This document shows positions 7,744 through 16,245 of a DNA stretch of 64,000 nt, one piece after another (position 1 is the stretch's first letter; every line of letters starts with the position of its first letter). Below the pieces are notes generated by a model. It was not told the DNA's origin, searched no databases, and saw only the letters and a list, made by a program, of their open reading frames with translations. Source of the stretch: Microbacterium festucae (GTDB lineage Bacteria > Actinomycetota > Actinomycetes > Actinomycetales > Microbacteriaceae); the NCBI RefSeq assembly GCF_025421715.1, contig NZ_JAOEFC010000003.1, forward strand, positions 434,001 to 498,000, given 5' to 3'. Made by a program: the position numbers and the translations under genes.

Positions 7744-10467
7744 ATGAGCACGATCGTCGACACCCCTGCCCACCCCTGGCACACGCAAGACGCCGGCAGT
7801 GTCATCGCCGAACTCGGCACCGATCCGAGCACCGGATTGACGCGGGCCGAGGCTGAACGTCGCCTGGCCGAGCACGGGCCGAACGCGATCGCAGCCGAGC
7901 CGTCGCCCTCGGTCTGGCAGGTCTCGCTGGCCCAGCTGGCTGACCCCATGAACGTCATGCTCGTCGCCGTCGCGGTGATCAGCCTGTTCATCAACCAGGT
8001 CAGCGTCGGCATCCTGATCGGCGCCCTCGTGGTGCTCAACGTGGTGCTCGGGGCGCGGCAGGAGCTCAAGGCGAAGGCATCGGTCGACGCCCTCGCGAAG
8101 ATGCAGATCCCGCAGGCGCGGGTCGTGCGCGACGGCATCCTGGAACAGGTGGATGCCACCACCCTCGTTCCGGGCGACATCGTCGCGCTCGAGGCGGGCG
8201 ACATCGTGCCGGCGGATGCGCGCATCATCCGCTCGGCCACCCTCGAGACGCAGGAGGCGGCGCTCACGGGGGAGAGCGCGCCGATCGCGAAAGACGCCGC
8301 CGTGATCGACAAGGCCGACACGACGCTCGGCGACCGCACCAACATGGTGTTCCAGAACACCCAGGCCACCCGCGGCACCGCCTCGGTGGTCGTCGTCGCG
8401 ACCGGCATGGACACCCAGATGGGCGAGATCGCATCGATGCTCTCGGCGATCCGGCCCGCGAAATCTCCGCTGCAGCGCGAGCTCGACGCCCTCACCGGCG
8501 TGCTCGGCTGGATCGCCTGGGGCGCGGTCGCGGTGATCGTGGTCACCGGGCTGCTGCGCGGGCAGGCGATCGCATCGGTCATCCTGCTCGGCATCTCGAT
8601 GGCGATCTCGGCGATCCCCACCGGCATGCCCTCGTTCGTGCAGGCCATGCTCTCCTACGGCTCGCGGCAGCTGGCCGAGCACAAGGCCGTCGTCAAGAAC
8701 CTCACCGACGTCGAGACCCTGGGGGCGACCAGCGCGATCAACTCCGACAAGACCGGCACGCTCACGATGAACGAGATGACGGTCGAGTCGCTGTACTTCG
8801 ACGGCGAGTGGTTCACCGTCGGCGGCACCGGCTACGAGAAGTCGGGGGAGATCCTGCACGCGGCGGGGCGGCCGAACCCCGATTTCAGCCAGCTCGCGCT
8901 CGGGCTCACGCTCTGCAACGACGCGACGGTCTCCGACGAGGGCGCGGTGATCGGCGACCCCACCGAGGCGGCTCTGGTGGTGCTCGCCGCCAAGATGGGC
9001 GCCGATGCCGCGCTCACACGCACGCAGCATCCGCGCACCGCGGAGGTGCCGTTCGACTCGGCGTACAAGTTCATGGCGACCTTCCATGAGCTGCCGGGCG
9101 AGACCGGCGGGCAGTCCCGCGTCGTGGGGCTGGTGAAGGGCGGGCCGGATGTCGTGCTCGACAGGTGCTCGGCTGTGGCGACGCCGACGGGAACGGCGCC
9201 GATCGAGGAGCTTCGGCAGACCGTGCTGGATGCGAACCGGTCGCTGTCCGAGCGGGGGCTGCGGGTGCTCGCCTTCGCGGTGCGCCGCTTCGCCCCCGGA
9301 GAGGCGCTTCCCGCCGACCCGATGAGCGCCGTGCGCGACCTCACCCTCGTGGGGCTCGTGGGGATCATCGACCCGTTGCGGCCGTCGTCGGCCGAAGCGG
9401 TCAGGATCGCGCAGGAGGCGGGGATCGTCGTGCGGATGATCACCGGCGACCACGCGATCACCGCCGCCGCGATCGGCAAGAAGCTGGGGCTCGGCTCCGG
9501 CGCCGCCAGCGGCGCGGAGATCCAGGCGATGACCGACGAGCAGCTGGCTGCCGCGTTGCCGGGCCTCCACGTGTTCGGGCGGGTGACGCCCGAAGACAAG
9601 CTGCGCCTGGCCCGCATCATGCAGGAGCAGGGCGCGGTGGTCGCGATGACCGGCGACGCGGTCAACGACGCCGCCGCCCTCAAGCAGGCCGACATCGGCG
9701 TGGCGATGGGGTCGGGCAGCGAGGTCACCAAGCAGGCGGGCAAGATGATCCTCGTCGACGACAACTTCGGCACGCTCGTCACGGCGGTGCGGCTCGGGCG
9801 CTCCATCTACGACAAGATCGTCAGCTACGTGCGCTACCAGATGGCGCAGCTGTTCTCGCTCGTCCTGCTGTTCCTCGTCGCCAGCATCTTCGCGATCAAC
9901 GACGGCGTGCCGCTCACGCCGATCATGGTGCTGTTCCTCAACTTCTTCGTCTCGATCTTCCCGGTGATCGTGATCCTGCTCGACCCCGTGTCGGATGGCA
10001 TCATGCTCAAGCCGCCGCGCGATCCGAAGGTGACCATCGCCAATCGGGGCGCGGTGACGCTGTGGTTCGTCTACGGCGGTCTCATCTTCCTCACCACGCT
10101 GGTGCCGCTGCTGATCTACCCCGACCTGCTGAGCTCCACCGCGCCGAACGCGCCCGTCACGATGGCGTTCGTCGTGTGTGCGCTGGGGTCGATCTTCGGC
10201 GGCCTGGTGATGCGCCGCGATCCCGAGTCGGGGCTGAGCGGACCGCTAATCGTCGCCGTCAAGTGGCTGTCGATCCCGCTCGCGCTGACGGTCGCTGCGG
10301 TCGAGGTCGACTTCATGCAGCGACTCATCGGCACGACCTCGCTCGACGGAGGACAGTGGCTCGTGTGCCTGGGACTGGCCCTCCTCGTGCCGGTGCTGAT
10401 CGAGCTCGAGAAGTGGCTGCGCCGCGCGCGGCTGCGCAGGCGCAGCAGAGGCGGCGCCCGACGGTGA
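7744..10467 (+). CDS. P-type cation-transporting ATPase (P2A/P3-like)
   Basis: A 907-aa ion pump. It has an N-terminal cation-ATPase domain, the actuator TGES motif, the phosphorylation motif DKTGTLT with the acceptor Asp at about residue 335, a nucleotide-binding domain with KGGPD, the hinge GDAVNDAAALK (a variant of GDGVNDAPALK), and C-terminal membrane helices. The MTGD and DPLRP motifs place it with Ca2+/Mg2+/Na+-type pumps; the ion cannot be assigned from sequence. The ATG at 7744 was chosen over 7720 because it lies six bases after TACCGT. Operator copy 3 sits directly upstream, linking it to the MalT-like regulator. The next gene overlaps its stop codon. Confidence 0.9.
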   Translation: MSTIVDTPAHPWHTQDAGSVIAELGTDPSTGLTRAEAERRLAEHGPNAIAAEPSPSVWQVSLAQLADPMNVMLVAVAVISLFINQVSVGILIGALVVLNVVLGARQELKAKASVDALAKMQIPQARVVRDGILEQVDATTLVPGDIVALEAGDIVPADARIIRSATLETQEAALTGESAPIAKDAAVIDKADTTLGDRTNMVFQNTQATRGTASVVVVATGMDTQMGEIASMLSAIRPAKSPLQRELDALTGVLGWIAWGAVAVIVVTGLLRGQAIASVILLGISMAISAIPTGMPSFVQAMLSYGSRQLAEHKAVVKNLTDVETLGATSAINSDKTGTLTMNEMTVESLYFDGEWFTVGGTGYEKSGEILHAAGRPNPDFSQLALGLTLCNDATVSDEGAVIGDPTEAALVVLAAKMGADAALTRTQHPRTAEVPFDSAYKFMATFHELPGETGGQSRVVGLVKGGPDVVLDRCSAVATPTGTAPIEELRQTVLDANRSLSERGLRVLAFAVRRFAPGEALPADPMSAVRDLTLVGLVGIIDPLRPSSAEAVRIAQEAGIVVRMITGDHAITAAAIGKKLGLGSGAASGAEIQAMTDEQLAAALPGLHVFGRVTPEDKLRLARIMQEQGAVVAMTGDAVNDAAALKQADIGVAMGSGSEVTKQAGKMILVDDNFGTLVTAVRLGRSIYDKIVSYVRYQMAQLFSLVLLFLVASIFAINDGVPLTPIMVLFLNFFVSIFPVIVILLDPVSDGIMLKPPRDPKVTIANRGAVTLWFVYGGLIFLTTLVPLLIYPDLLSSTAPNAPVTMAFVVCALGSIFGGLVMRRDPESGLSGPLIVAVKWLSIPLALTVAAVEVDFMQRLIGTTSLDGGQWLVCLGLALLVPVLIELEKWLRRARLRRRSRGGARR

Positions 10468-10973
10468 CCGTCGATCCGCAGCAGGAGACGCCCCGCCTGG
10501 TCAGGATCCTGATGACGGAGGAGGCCATCTACGGCCTCATCCTGATCTCCGGAATGATCGTGGTGAGCGGGACGACGGTGGGGACGGCGATCGATGCGCT
10601 GGTCACCGTGGCGATCACGGTGGTCATCTTCTTTGCGGCCCACGTGTACGCCGGCACGCTCTCCCGCCTGGCCGAGACCGCCGGCGCCTCGGGGCTGCGT
10701 GCCAGCCTGGGCGCTGCGGCGCTGCAGTCGTCGGGCCTGCTCGCGGCCAGTGTCGTGCCGCTGACGATCCTCGTGCTCGGCACGACGCAGGCGCTCGCCG
10801 ACGACACCGCACTGTGGACGGCGTTGATCGCGAACACGGTGCTCCTCGCCGGGCTCGGCTGGGTCGCGGTGGCCCGGTGGAGCTCGCACTGGACGGCGCG
10901 GATCCTCGGCGCGCTCATCGCCGCGTGCTTCGGCGGCGCACTGACCCTGTTGAAGGGGCTGGTCTCGCATTGA
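10464..10973 (+). CDS. Small four-helix membrane protein downstream of the ATPase
   Basis: A 169-aa protein with about four hydrophobic segments and no recognised domain. The GTG start overlaps the ATPase stop (GTGA), so it is translationally coupled and belongs to the same operon. Helices lie near residues 20-40, 45-65, 85-110 and 120-165. A role as accessory or partner subunit of the pump is only inferred from the overlap. It is convergent with an acetyltransferase gene 15 bp away. Confidence 0.65.
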   Translation: MTVDPQQETPRLVRILMTEEAIYGLILISGMIVVSGTTVGTAIDALVTVAITVVIFFAAHVYAGTLSRLAETAGASGLRASLGAAALQSSGLLAASVVPLTILVLGTTQALADDTALWTALIANTVLLAGLGWVAVARWSSHWTARILGALIAACFGGALTLLKGLVSH

Positions 10974-10988
10974 CCGGTGGGCGCCGGT

Positions 10989-11603
10989 TCACGTCCGGTC
11001 GACGCCGCCGCCCGCGTTCGCCGCGACGGTCGTGCGCATCACCGTCTTGCTCTTGCCGATGTGCCGTTCGAAGGTGAACCCCGCCTTCTCGAACATGGCG
11101 CGCGTGCCGTTGTGGAGGAACGACGACGACGTGCGCGTGCCGGGGACGAGCTCGTTGGGGAACGAGACCACCTCCCCGCCACCGGCCTGGGCGATCAGCG
11201 CGAGCGCCCCGTCGAGCGCCTCGCGTGCGACGCCGGAGCGACGGTGGTCGCGATCGACGAAGAAGCAGGTGATCCGCCACGGGGCGGGCCGGGTCTCGCC
11301 GGCGTCGTACTGCTTGCGGTGGTAGATGCCGGGCAGCTCGAGCGGCGACCCGTACTCGCACCACGCGATCGCGTCGTCGCCGTCGAACACGAGCGCGGCA
11401 TGGGCCACGCCCTCGGCCACCAGGCGCTGCTTGAATGTGGGGCCGTCGTACTCGCTCTTCACGGTGTGCGCGGTGTCGCCGTGGAAGTAGGAGCAATAGC
11501 ATCCGCCCCACACGCCGTTGTGCTTCTGCGCGAGCGCCAGCCACGCGGGGAAGGTCGCGGTCGTCAGCGGCTTGATCACGTGCCGCGCGGTCGCCTCCGC
11601 CAT
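10989..11603 (-). CDS. GNAT-family N-acetyltransferase
   Basis: A 204-aa protein with a GNAT core. The central segment TCFFVDRDHRRSGVAREALDGAL matches the acetyl-CoA-binding motif A (R-x-x-G-x-A). The N-terminal part is Cys/Trp-rich (GVWGGCYCSYFHGD), as in a subgroup of actinobacterial acetyltransferases of unknown substrate. The ATG at 11603 has a GGGAGGAGG ribosome site. The longer frame to 11684 lacks one and runs into the promoter region of the divergent gene. Confidence 0.78.
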   Translation of the reverse strand: MAEATARHVIKPLTTATFPAWLALAQKHNGVWGGCYCSYFHGDTAHTVKSEYDGPTFKQRLVAEGVAHAALVFDGDDAIAWCEYGSPLELPGIYHRKQYDAGETRPAPWRITCFFVDRDHRRSGVAREALDGALALIAQAGGGEVVSFPNELVPGTRTSSSFLHNGTRAMFEKAGFTFERHIGKSKTVMRTTVAANAGGGVDRT

Positions 11604-11713
11604 GGCGCCTCCTCCCGTCGGTGGCCCCAGTATGCTCCGCGGTCGCCGCACGCTGTAGACCCCCACCCATGCCGCGTGCGGCACACGTGCAGGCGCGGGG
11701 TAGGGAAGATCGG

Positions 11714-11719
11714 TAATCT
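11714..11719 (+). promoter_or_regulatory. -10 element TAATCT of a probably leaderless mRNA
   Basis: TAATCT, then six bases, then the ATG at 11726. No Shine-Dalgarno sequence is present. Confidence 0.5.
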
Positions 11720-11725
11720 TCGCTC

Positions 11726-12871
11726 ATGACTCTGGGTGTGGGGATGGGGTGGGGGCGGCTGGGGCAGTCGCTCGCACACAACGGCAACGCGTGGCGACGG
11801 GTGACCGTGGCGGTGCGACTGACGCCGGAACAGCGTGTGCATGCCGCTGCGCCGATCGTCGCGTTCGACGGCGCGCGGCTGCGCCCCGACGGCGTGGTGC
11901 TCCCCGGACTGGGTGTCGTGCGGCACCGGCATCCGGCCGTTCTCAGCCCCTGGCTGCGCACGGTGCGCCTGCTCACCCTCAGCGACGGCAGCCACGCCGT
12001 GGAGTACACGGCGCGGTCGCTGGCCTCGGTGGTCACCCCGGTGCGCCTCATCATGCTGGCCATGACCGTGCTGGCTTCGGCCGTCTCGCTGTCGGCGCTC
12101 ACCACGCGCGACCGGTTCTGGTGGATGCATGCCTTCAGCCGACTGGGCGTGTTCGACGACCTGTCGTCGCTCGCCTTCAACGGCGGCCTGATCGTGTCGG
12201 GCATCGTGTCGGGGCTGTTCGCCACGCGGCTGTGGCTCGACCTGGCGCGCCTGTCGCGGCGCGGCGCGCGGCCGGCGGCGGCCGTGGTGGTGCCCGCCCT
12301 GTGCATGCTGGCCAGCGTCGGCATCGTGTCGGTGGGGCTGTTCACCGAGTACGCCAACAAGGTCGTGCACGACATCTCGGCGGCCACGCTCGCCCTGGCG
12401 TTCGCCGGCATGATGATCACCGCGCCGTGGATGCTGAAGGGCCTCGGCCGCCGGCCGCGCCTGGTCACCCGCATCTGCTCCACCGGGCTGGTCGTGGGCA
12501 TCACCCTGCACGTGCTCGAGATCATCAACCTGGCGCTGTTCGAGCTCGTGATGTTCGCACTGTTCTTCCTGTGGCTGGTGACGGTGTCGGTCGCCGCCCA
12601 CAGCCGCCTCCACGCGCACGCCCTGGCCCGCGTCGGCGCTTCGCAGCCCGCCGCGCCGGAGCCGGTCATCGCGGTGCCGCAGACGCCGGTCATCGCGGTG
12701 CGTCACGCCGCGCCGCGCCGCATCGCGCCGGTCCGCCCCATATCGATGGCGCCGCGCCGCGTGTCGGCCGGTCGCGCCACCCGTGCCGTGCGCGTGGACC
12801 GCGCCCGCCCGCGCGTGCGCCGCACGGTCGCCCCGCGCCCGCACCGCAGAGAGCTCGCCCGCCGGCCGTAA
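11726..12871 (+). CDS. Membrane protein with DUF998-like core and basic tail
   Basis: A 381-aa protein. A soluble N-terminal domain (residues 1-100) precedes about six membrane helices and a C-terminal tail (residues ~300-381) extremely rich in Arg/Ala/Pro, including a duplicated VIAVPQTPVIAVRHA unit. The membrane core contains WWMHAFSRLGVFDDLSS, matching the 357-aa protein at 6586, so the two are paralogues despite different ends. The tail would lie in the cytoplasm and might bind nucleic acid or phospholipid; this is speculative. The ATG is six bases from TAATCT. Confidence 0.65.
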   Translation: MTLGVGMGWGRLGQSLAHNGNAWRRVTVAVRLTPEQRVHAAAPIVAFDGARLRPDGVVLPGLGVVRHRHPAVLSPWLRTVRLLTLSDGSHAVEYTARSLASVVTPVRLIMLAMTVLASAVSLSALTTRDRFWWMHAFSRLGVFDDLSSLAFNGGLIVSGIVSGLFATRLWLDLARLSRRGARPAAAVVVPALCMLASVGIVSVGLFTEYANKVVHDISAATLALAFAGMMITAPWMLKGLGRRPRLVTRICSTGLVVGITLHVLEIINLALFELVMFALFFLWLVTVSVAAHSRLHAHALARVGASQPAAPEPVIAVPQTPVIAVRHAAPRRIAPVRPISMAPRRVSAGRATRAVRVDRARPRVRRTVAPRPHRRELARRP

Positions 12872-12874
12872 GCT
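12869..12874 (+). promoter_or_regulatory. -10 element TAAGCT overlapping a stop codon
   Basis: TAAGCT contains the TAA stop of the upstream gene and is followed by six bases and the GTG start at 12881. This suggests an independent leaderless transcript. Confidence 0.45.
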
Positions 12875-12880
12875 CGACGG

Positions 12881-13834
12881 GTGTCCCACCCCCGCATCTC
12901 CGAAGCCGCGCGGATGCCGGTGTGGTTGGCCGTCGGCGGCGCCGTGCTGGTCGGCGTGCTCACGGCGCTGCAGGCGCGCATCAACGGTCAGCTCGGCGGC
13001 ATGCTCGGCGACGGCTTCGTCGCCGCGGCGATCTCGTTCGGCTCGGGACTGATTGCGCTGATCGTGCTGTCGACGGTGCTCCCGGCCGGGCGGCGCGGGT
13101 TCGCGCAGCTGTCGGCGGGCGTGCGGGAGCGCCGCATCCCGTGGTGGATGCTGGGCGGCGGCGCCGCCGGTGCGCTGACGGTGGCCACCCAGGGGCTCGC
13201 CGTCGCGGTGATCGGCGTCTCGCTGTTCACCGTCGGCGTCGTGGCCGGGCAGACCCTGCACGGGCTCGTTCTCGATCGCATCGGCTACGGCCCGGCCGGC
13301 GTGGTGGCCGTCACCGTGCCGCGCGTGATCGGCGGGGCCCTCGCCCTCGGGGCGGTGGTGGTGTCGCTGCAGGGCGGCGCGCTCGAGCGCGTGCCGCTGT
13401 GGATGCTGCTGCTCCCGTTCGCCGCGGGCGCCGGCATCGCCTGGCAGCAGGCCACCAACGGTCGCCTGCGTCAGCGGGTCGGCACGCCCCTCACGGCGAC
13501 CCTCGTGAACTTCATCGGCGGCACCGGCATCCTCGTCGTGCTGGCCGCGGTGAGCGTGGCCGTCTCGGGGATGCCGGCTGCCCTGCCGACGCAGCCGTGG
13601 GTGTACCTCGGCGGGGTGATCGGGGTGACCTACATCTTCTTGTCGGCGGCGCTCGTGATGCATACCGGCGTGCTGCTGCTGGGCCTGGGCACCGTCGTCG
13701 GGCAGCTCGTCACGGCCTTCGTGCTCGACGCGCTGTGGCCGGCGCCCGCCTCACCCGGGTGGGTGCTGCAGCTGATCACCATCGGGATCGCGCTCGCCTC
13801 GGTGGTCGTGGCCACCGCGCCGCGCCGGCGCTGA
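12881..13834 (+). CDS. DMT-family transporter (YdcZ/DUF606-like)
   Basis: A 317-aa integral membrane protein with about ten helices arranged as two similar five-helix halves. Each half has an Asn/Gly-rich first helix (TALQARINGQLGGMLGD and ATNGRLRQRVGTPLTA), which is the signature of the DUF606/YdcZ branch of the drug/metabolite transporters. The substrate is unknown. The GTG start lies six bases after TAAGCT. It is convergent with a nitroreductase gene four bases away. Confidence 0.8.
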   Translation: MSHPRISEAARMPVWLAVGGAVLVGVLTALQARINGQLGGMLGDGFVAAAISFGSGLIALIVLSTVLPAGRRGFAQLSAGVRERRIPWWMLGGGAAGALTVATQGLAVAVIGVSLFTVGVVAGQTLHGLVLDRIGYGPAGVVAVTVPRVIGGALALGAVVVSLQGGALERVPLWMLLLPFAAGAGIAWQQATNGRLRQRVGTPLTATLVNFIGGTGILVVLAAVSVAVSGMPAALPTQPWVYLGGVIGVTYIFLSAALVMHTGVLLLGLGTVVGQLVTAFVLDALWPAPASPGWVLQLITIGIALASVVVATAPRRR

Positions 13835-13838
13835 GCGC

Positions 13839-14462
13839 TTACAGCGCGATGTCGCCGCCGGCGTGCGCGCCGCCCTGATGCTTCTTGCCGCCCTTGTCCT
13901 TCTTCTTCTGCTTCTTCTTGCCCTCGGCGGCGGGCAGGCGGCTGAGGTGCTTTCCCGCGTCGACGGGCTTGCGCCGGCTCGGGCGGGAGCGCACCGGCTT
14001 GCCGCCGACGTACAGCCACCCCAGCAGCGCCTCGTCCTTGCCCAGGCTGTGGAGCTTCGCCACCGCCTTCGAGCGGGTCGCCTCGCCGGTGCGCCAGAAC
14101 ACGCCCCAGCCGGCATCGTCGAGCAGCAGGCTCAGCATGTGGGCGACACCGGATGCCACGGCCTCCTGCTCCCAGTGCGGCACCTTGCTCTTGCGGTAGC
14201 TCGCCACCACCGCGATCAGCAGCGGCGCCCGCAGCGGCTTCGTGGATGGCTTCTTGTCGCCCTCCGCCTTGGCGATGGCCTCGCCCAGCCGCCGGCGGTC
14301 GGCGCCGCGCAGCTCGATGAGACGCCAGGGGCGCAGCGACGAATGGTCGGCCACCCGCCCCGCGGCACTGACGAACTCTGCGAGCTCGTCAGTGCTGGGG
14401 GCCTCGTCGGTGACCTTCGACCAGGAGCGGCGGTCGCGGACGGCCTCGAAGGCGCCCGTCAT
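13839..14462 (-). CDS. Nitroreductase-family flavoprotein with lysine-rich tail
   Basis: A 207-aa protein whose first 160 residues match the nitroreductase/NADH:flavin fold. RRSWSKV near the N-terminus and SSLRPWRLIEL look like FMN-binding elements, and DDAGWGVFWRTG is the typical central helix. The last 45 residues are a Lys/Gly/His-rich disordered tail not usual for the family. The ATG overlaps the msrB stop (ATGA), so both are probably made from one mRNA, suggesting a shared redox-stress role. A longer upstream frame lies inside msrB and is rejected. Confidence 0.75.
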   Translation of the reverse strand: MTGAFEAVRDRRSWSKVTDEAPSTDELAEFVSAAGRVADHSSLRPWRLIELRGADRRRLGEAIAKAEGDKKPSTKPLRAPLLIAVVASYRKSKVPHWEQEAVASGVAHMLSLLLDDAGWGVFWRTGEATRSKAVAKLHSLGKDEALLGWLYVGGKPVRSRPSRRKPVDAGKHLSRLPAAEGKKKQKKKDKGGKKHQGGAHAGGDIAL

Positions 14463-14890
14463 GCGTCCGTCTCGGCCGGGGTGGCCTCGGCGCCCTCGGG
14501 CGCGAACGACAGCGACAGCGAGTTCATGCAGTAGCGGTCGCCGGTGGGCGTGCCGAACCCGTCGGGGAAGACGTGGCCCAGGTGCGAACCGCACGCCGCG
14601 CACCGCACTTCGGTGCGCTGCATGCCGTGGCTGCGGTCGTCGATCAGCTCGACGGCCTCGGGACGCACCGACTCGTAGAAGCTCGGCCACCCGCAGTGCG
14701 AGTCGAACTTGGTGCCGGAGCGGAACAGCTCCGCCCCGCACGCGGCACAGGTGTACAGGCCCGCGCGGCTCTCGTCCAGCAGCTCACCGGTCCAGGCGCG
14801 CTCGGTGCCGGCCTGGCGCAGCACCGCGTACTGCTCCGGGCTGAGCTCCTCGCGCCACTGCTGGTCGGTCTTGTTCACTCGATATGTCAT
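14459..14890 (-). CDS. msrB: Peptide-methionine (R)-S-oxide reductase MsrB
   Basis: A 143-aa enzyme that reduces the R epimer of methionine sulfoxide in proteins. Two CxxC zinc pairs (CAAC near residue 48 and CAAC near 98) and the catalytic RYCMN near the C-terminus are all present, as are the family motifs HCGWPSF and LGHVFPDG. The ATG has an AGGAGGG site seven bases upstream. The nitroreductase gene is translationally coupled downstream. Confidence 0.95.
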   Translation of the reverse strand: MTYRVNKTDQQWREELSPEQYAVLRQAGTERAWTGELLDESRAGLYTCAACGAELFRSGTKFDSHCGWPSFYESVRPEAVELIDDRSHGMQRTEVRCAACGSHLGHVFPDGFGTPTGDRYCMNSLSLSFAPEGAEATPAETDA

Positions 14891-14956
14891 GGGGATGTCC
14901 CTCCTGATCCCATTCAACATCAGCGCGCCGCTCGCTGTTCCTGCCCGTGTGCGACG

Positions 14957-14962
14957 TAGCGT
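14957..14962 (+). promoter_or_regulatory. -10 element TAGCGT of a probably leaderless mRNA
   Basis: TAGCGT, six bases, then the ATG at 14969; no ribosome site. Confidence 0.5.
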
Positions 14963-14968
14963 GGACGG

Positions 14969-15229
14969 ATGGCCCTCTCCGCGCGCGATCTGACGATCCT
15001 CGACTTCGAGGCGCGCTGGGATCGGCACGGCGCGGCCAAGGAGGAGGCGGTGCGCACCGAGCTCGGTCTCACCCCGGCGCGGTACTACCAGCTGCTCACC
15101 CGGCTGCTCGACGACGCCGACGCCCTCGCCCACGACCCGCTGCTCGTGCACCGGCTGCGACGCCGACGCGACGTGCGCCGCAGCGCCGTGGCATCCGGCG
15201 TCGAGCAGGCGCTCATCTCCGGCCGGTAG
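14969..15229 (+). CDS. DUF3263 domain protein
   Basis: An 86-aa all-helical basic protein matching DUF3263, an actinobacterial family that looks like a small helix-turn-helix DNA-binding protein (DLTILDFEARWDRHGAAKEEAVRTEL, then LTPARYYQLLTRLLDD). Its role is unknown; members commonly precede a LytR_C-domain gene, as here. The ATG is six bases from a TAGCGT element. The stop codon is part of the next gene's -10 element. Confidence 0.82.
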   Translation: MALSARDLTILDFEARWDRHGAAKEEAVRTELGLTPARYYQLLTRLLDDADALAHDPLLVHRLRRRRDVRRSAVASGVEQALISGR

Positions 15230-15232
15230 CAT
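15227..15232 (+). promoter_or_regulatory. -10 element TAGCAT overlapping a stop codon
   Basis: TAGCAT includes the TAG stop of the DUF3263 gene and is followed by six bases and the GTG at 15239. Confidence 0.45.
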
Positions 15233-15238
15233 TCTCGG

Positions 15239-15826
15239 GTGCCCCACACCCCCGCCGCACCGGACCGCTTCGACGACCTTCCCGCCGACTCCGCCCGTGT
15301 CGGGGCGCACCGCGCCGAGAACCCCCGCATCCGCGCGGGCGTCGTCTTGGTCTGGACGATCGTCTCGATCGTCGTGCTGGTGACCGCGGGCATCGTGGGC
15401 ACGCTCCTGGCCACCGGCAAGATCGCCCTGGCCCCGTCGCCGGCGGTCAGCGTCGCGCCCTCGCCGAACGTCGACCCCGTCGTCGACCCGTCGTACCCCG
15501 TGCTCGTGCTCAACGCCACCACGCGCGACGGCCTGGCCGGACAGGTGCGCGAGCAGCTGGTCGGTGCCGGCTGGGCGGCCGGTGACGTCACCGCGGGGGA
15601 GGCCGGGTCGCAGGATTTCGCCCACACGACCGTCTACTACTCCAACGACGCCGACCAGGCGGCCGCCCTCGGGGTCGCCGAGGTGCTCGGCGGTGCGCGC
15701 ACCGAGCAGAGCGAGGCCTACGTCCCCGCCGACGACCCGAACACCGGCGACGTCGACGAGAGCCAGGCCAAGCAGCTGGTCGTCGTGATCGGCGCCGACT
15801 GGGCGGGCGAGGGCGTCACTCCCTGA
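15239..15826 (+). CDS. LytR C-terminal domain (LytR_C) membrane protein
   Basis: A 195-aa single-pass protein: a cytoplasmic N-terminus of about 35 residues, one membrane helix (residues ~38-62), a Pro/Ser/Val linker, and an extracellular LytR_C domain (VLVLNATTRDGLAGQVREQL, then TTVYYSNDADQAAALGVAEVLGG). This domain accompanies cell-wall glycopolymer transferases but here stands alone without the catalytic part, as is common in actinobacteria. The function is unproven, probably in the envelope. Confidence 0.82.
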   Translation: MPHTPAAPDRFDDLPADSARVGAHRAENPRIRAGVVLVWTIVSIVVLVTAGIVGTLLATGKIALAPSPAVSVAPSPNVDPVVDPSYPVLVLNATTRDGLAGQVREQLVGAGWAAGDVTAGEAGSQDFAHTTVYYSNDADQAAALGVAEVLGGARTEQSEAYVPADDPNTGDVDESQAKQLVVVIGADWAGEGVTP

Positions 15827-15849
15827 CGCATCGGATGCCGCGTGTTTCA

Positions 15850-15886
15850 CGCGTGTGAACACTTCGGTGCGCGTGTGTCAACACTT
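15850..15886 (+). promoter_or_regulatory. Tandem GTGT-ACAC operator-like repeats upstream of the cold-shock gene
   Basis: Two direct repeats, CGCGTGTGAACACTT (15850-15864) and CGCGTGTGTCAACACTT (15870-15886), start 20 bp apart. Each contains a small GTGT...ACAC inverted repeat. They lie about 35-70 bp before a TAGCAT -10-like element at 15921-15926, a suitable place for a regulator. The binding protein is unknown. Confidence 0.45.
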
Positions 15887-15959
15887 GCGGCATCGGCGAA
15901 TCCGCCGCTCCGGCCGTGGTTAGCATTGCCACGTTCCGCCGCAGCATCAGGAGATTCAC

Positions 15960-16160
15960 ATGGCCCAGGGCACCGTCAAATGGTTCAACGCCGAGAAGGG
16001 ATTCGGCTTCATCACCGTCTCCGACGGCGAGGACGTCTTCGTCCACTACTCCAACATCGACATGTCGGGATTCCGCGTGCTCGAAGAGGGACAGGCGGTG
16101 GAGTTCACCGTCGGAACGGGCCAGAAGGGCCCGCAGGCGGAGTCCGTCCGCCCCCTCTGA
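15960..16160 (+). CDS. CspA-family cold-shock protein
   Basis: A 66-aa single cold-shock domain, the usual length. The two RNA-binding motifs are present, KGFGFI (RNP1) and DVFVHY (RNP2, with Tyr in place of the more common Phe or His). It binds single-stranded RNA/DNA and acts as an RNA chaperone. The ATG has an AGGAG site. A -10-like TAGCAT at 15921 implies a short leader of about 30 nt. Confidence 0.95.
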   Translation: MAQGTVKWFNAEKGFGFITVSDGEDVFVHYSNIDMSGFRVLEEGQAVEFTVGTGQKGPQAESVRPL

Positions 16161-16212
16161 GCGCCCCGCTCGTCAGCGCCTGTGGCGCTGTGTGTCGTGC
16201 CCTCCCCGGCGG

Positions 16213-16239
16213 CTTGCACTCTCCAGGGTCGAGTGCCAG
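16213..16239. promoter_or_regulatory. Second, imperfect CIRCE-like element
   Basis: CTTGCACTC-N9-GAGTGCCAG matches the CIRCE consensus at 7 of 9 positions in each arm with the right 9-bp spacer. It lies 6 bp upstream of the perfect CIRCE. Tandem CIRCE sites bound by HrcA are known for actinobacterial groE genes. Confidence 0.7.
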
Positions 16240-16245
16240 AATGGC

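Noticed and set aside
6010..9570. 1186-aa open frame on the minus strand
   Set aside because: It lies antisense to the DUF6325, membrane protein and ATPase genes, is very rich in Arg/His/Asp, and has no domain pattern. It is a high-GC shadow frame.
11576..13663. 695-aa minus-strand open frame
   Set aside because: Antisense to two membrane protein genes, His/Gln/Arg-rich, no motifs.
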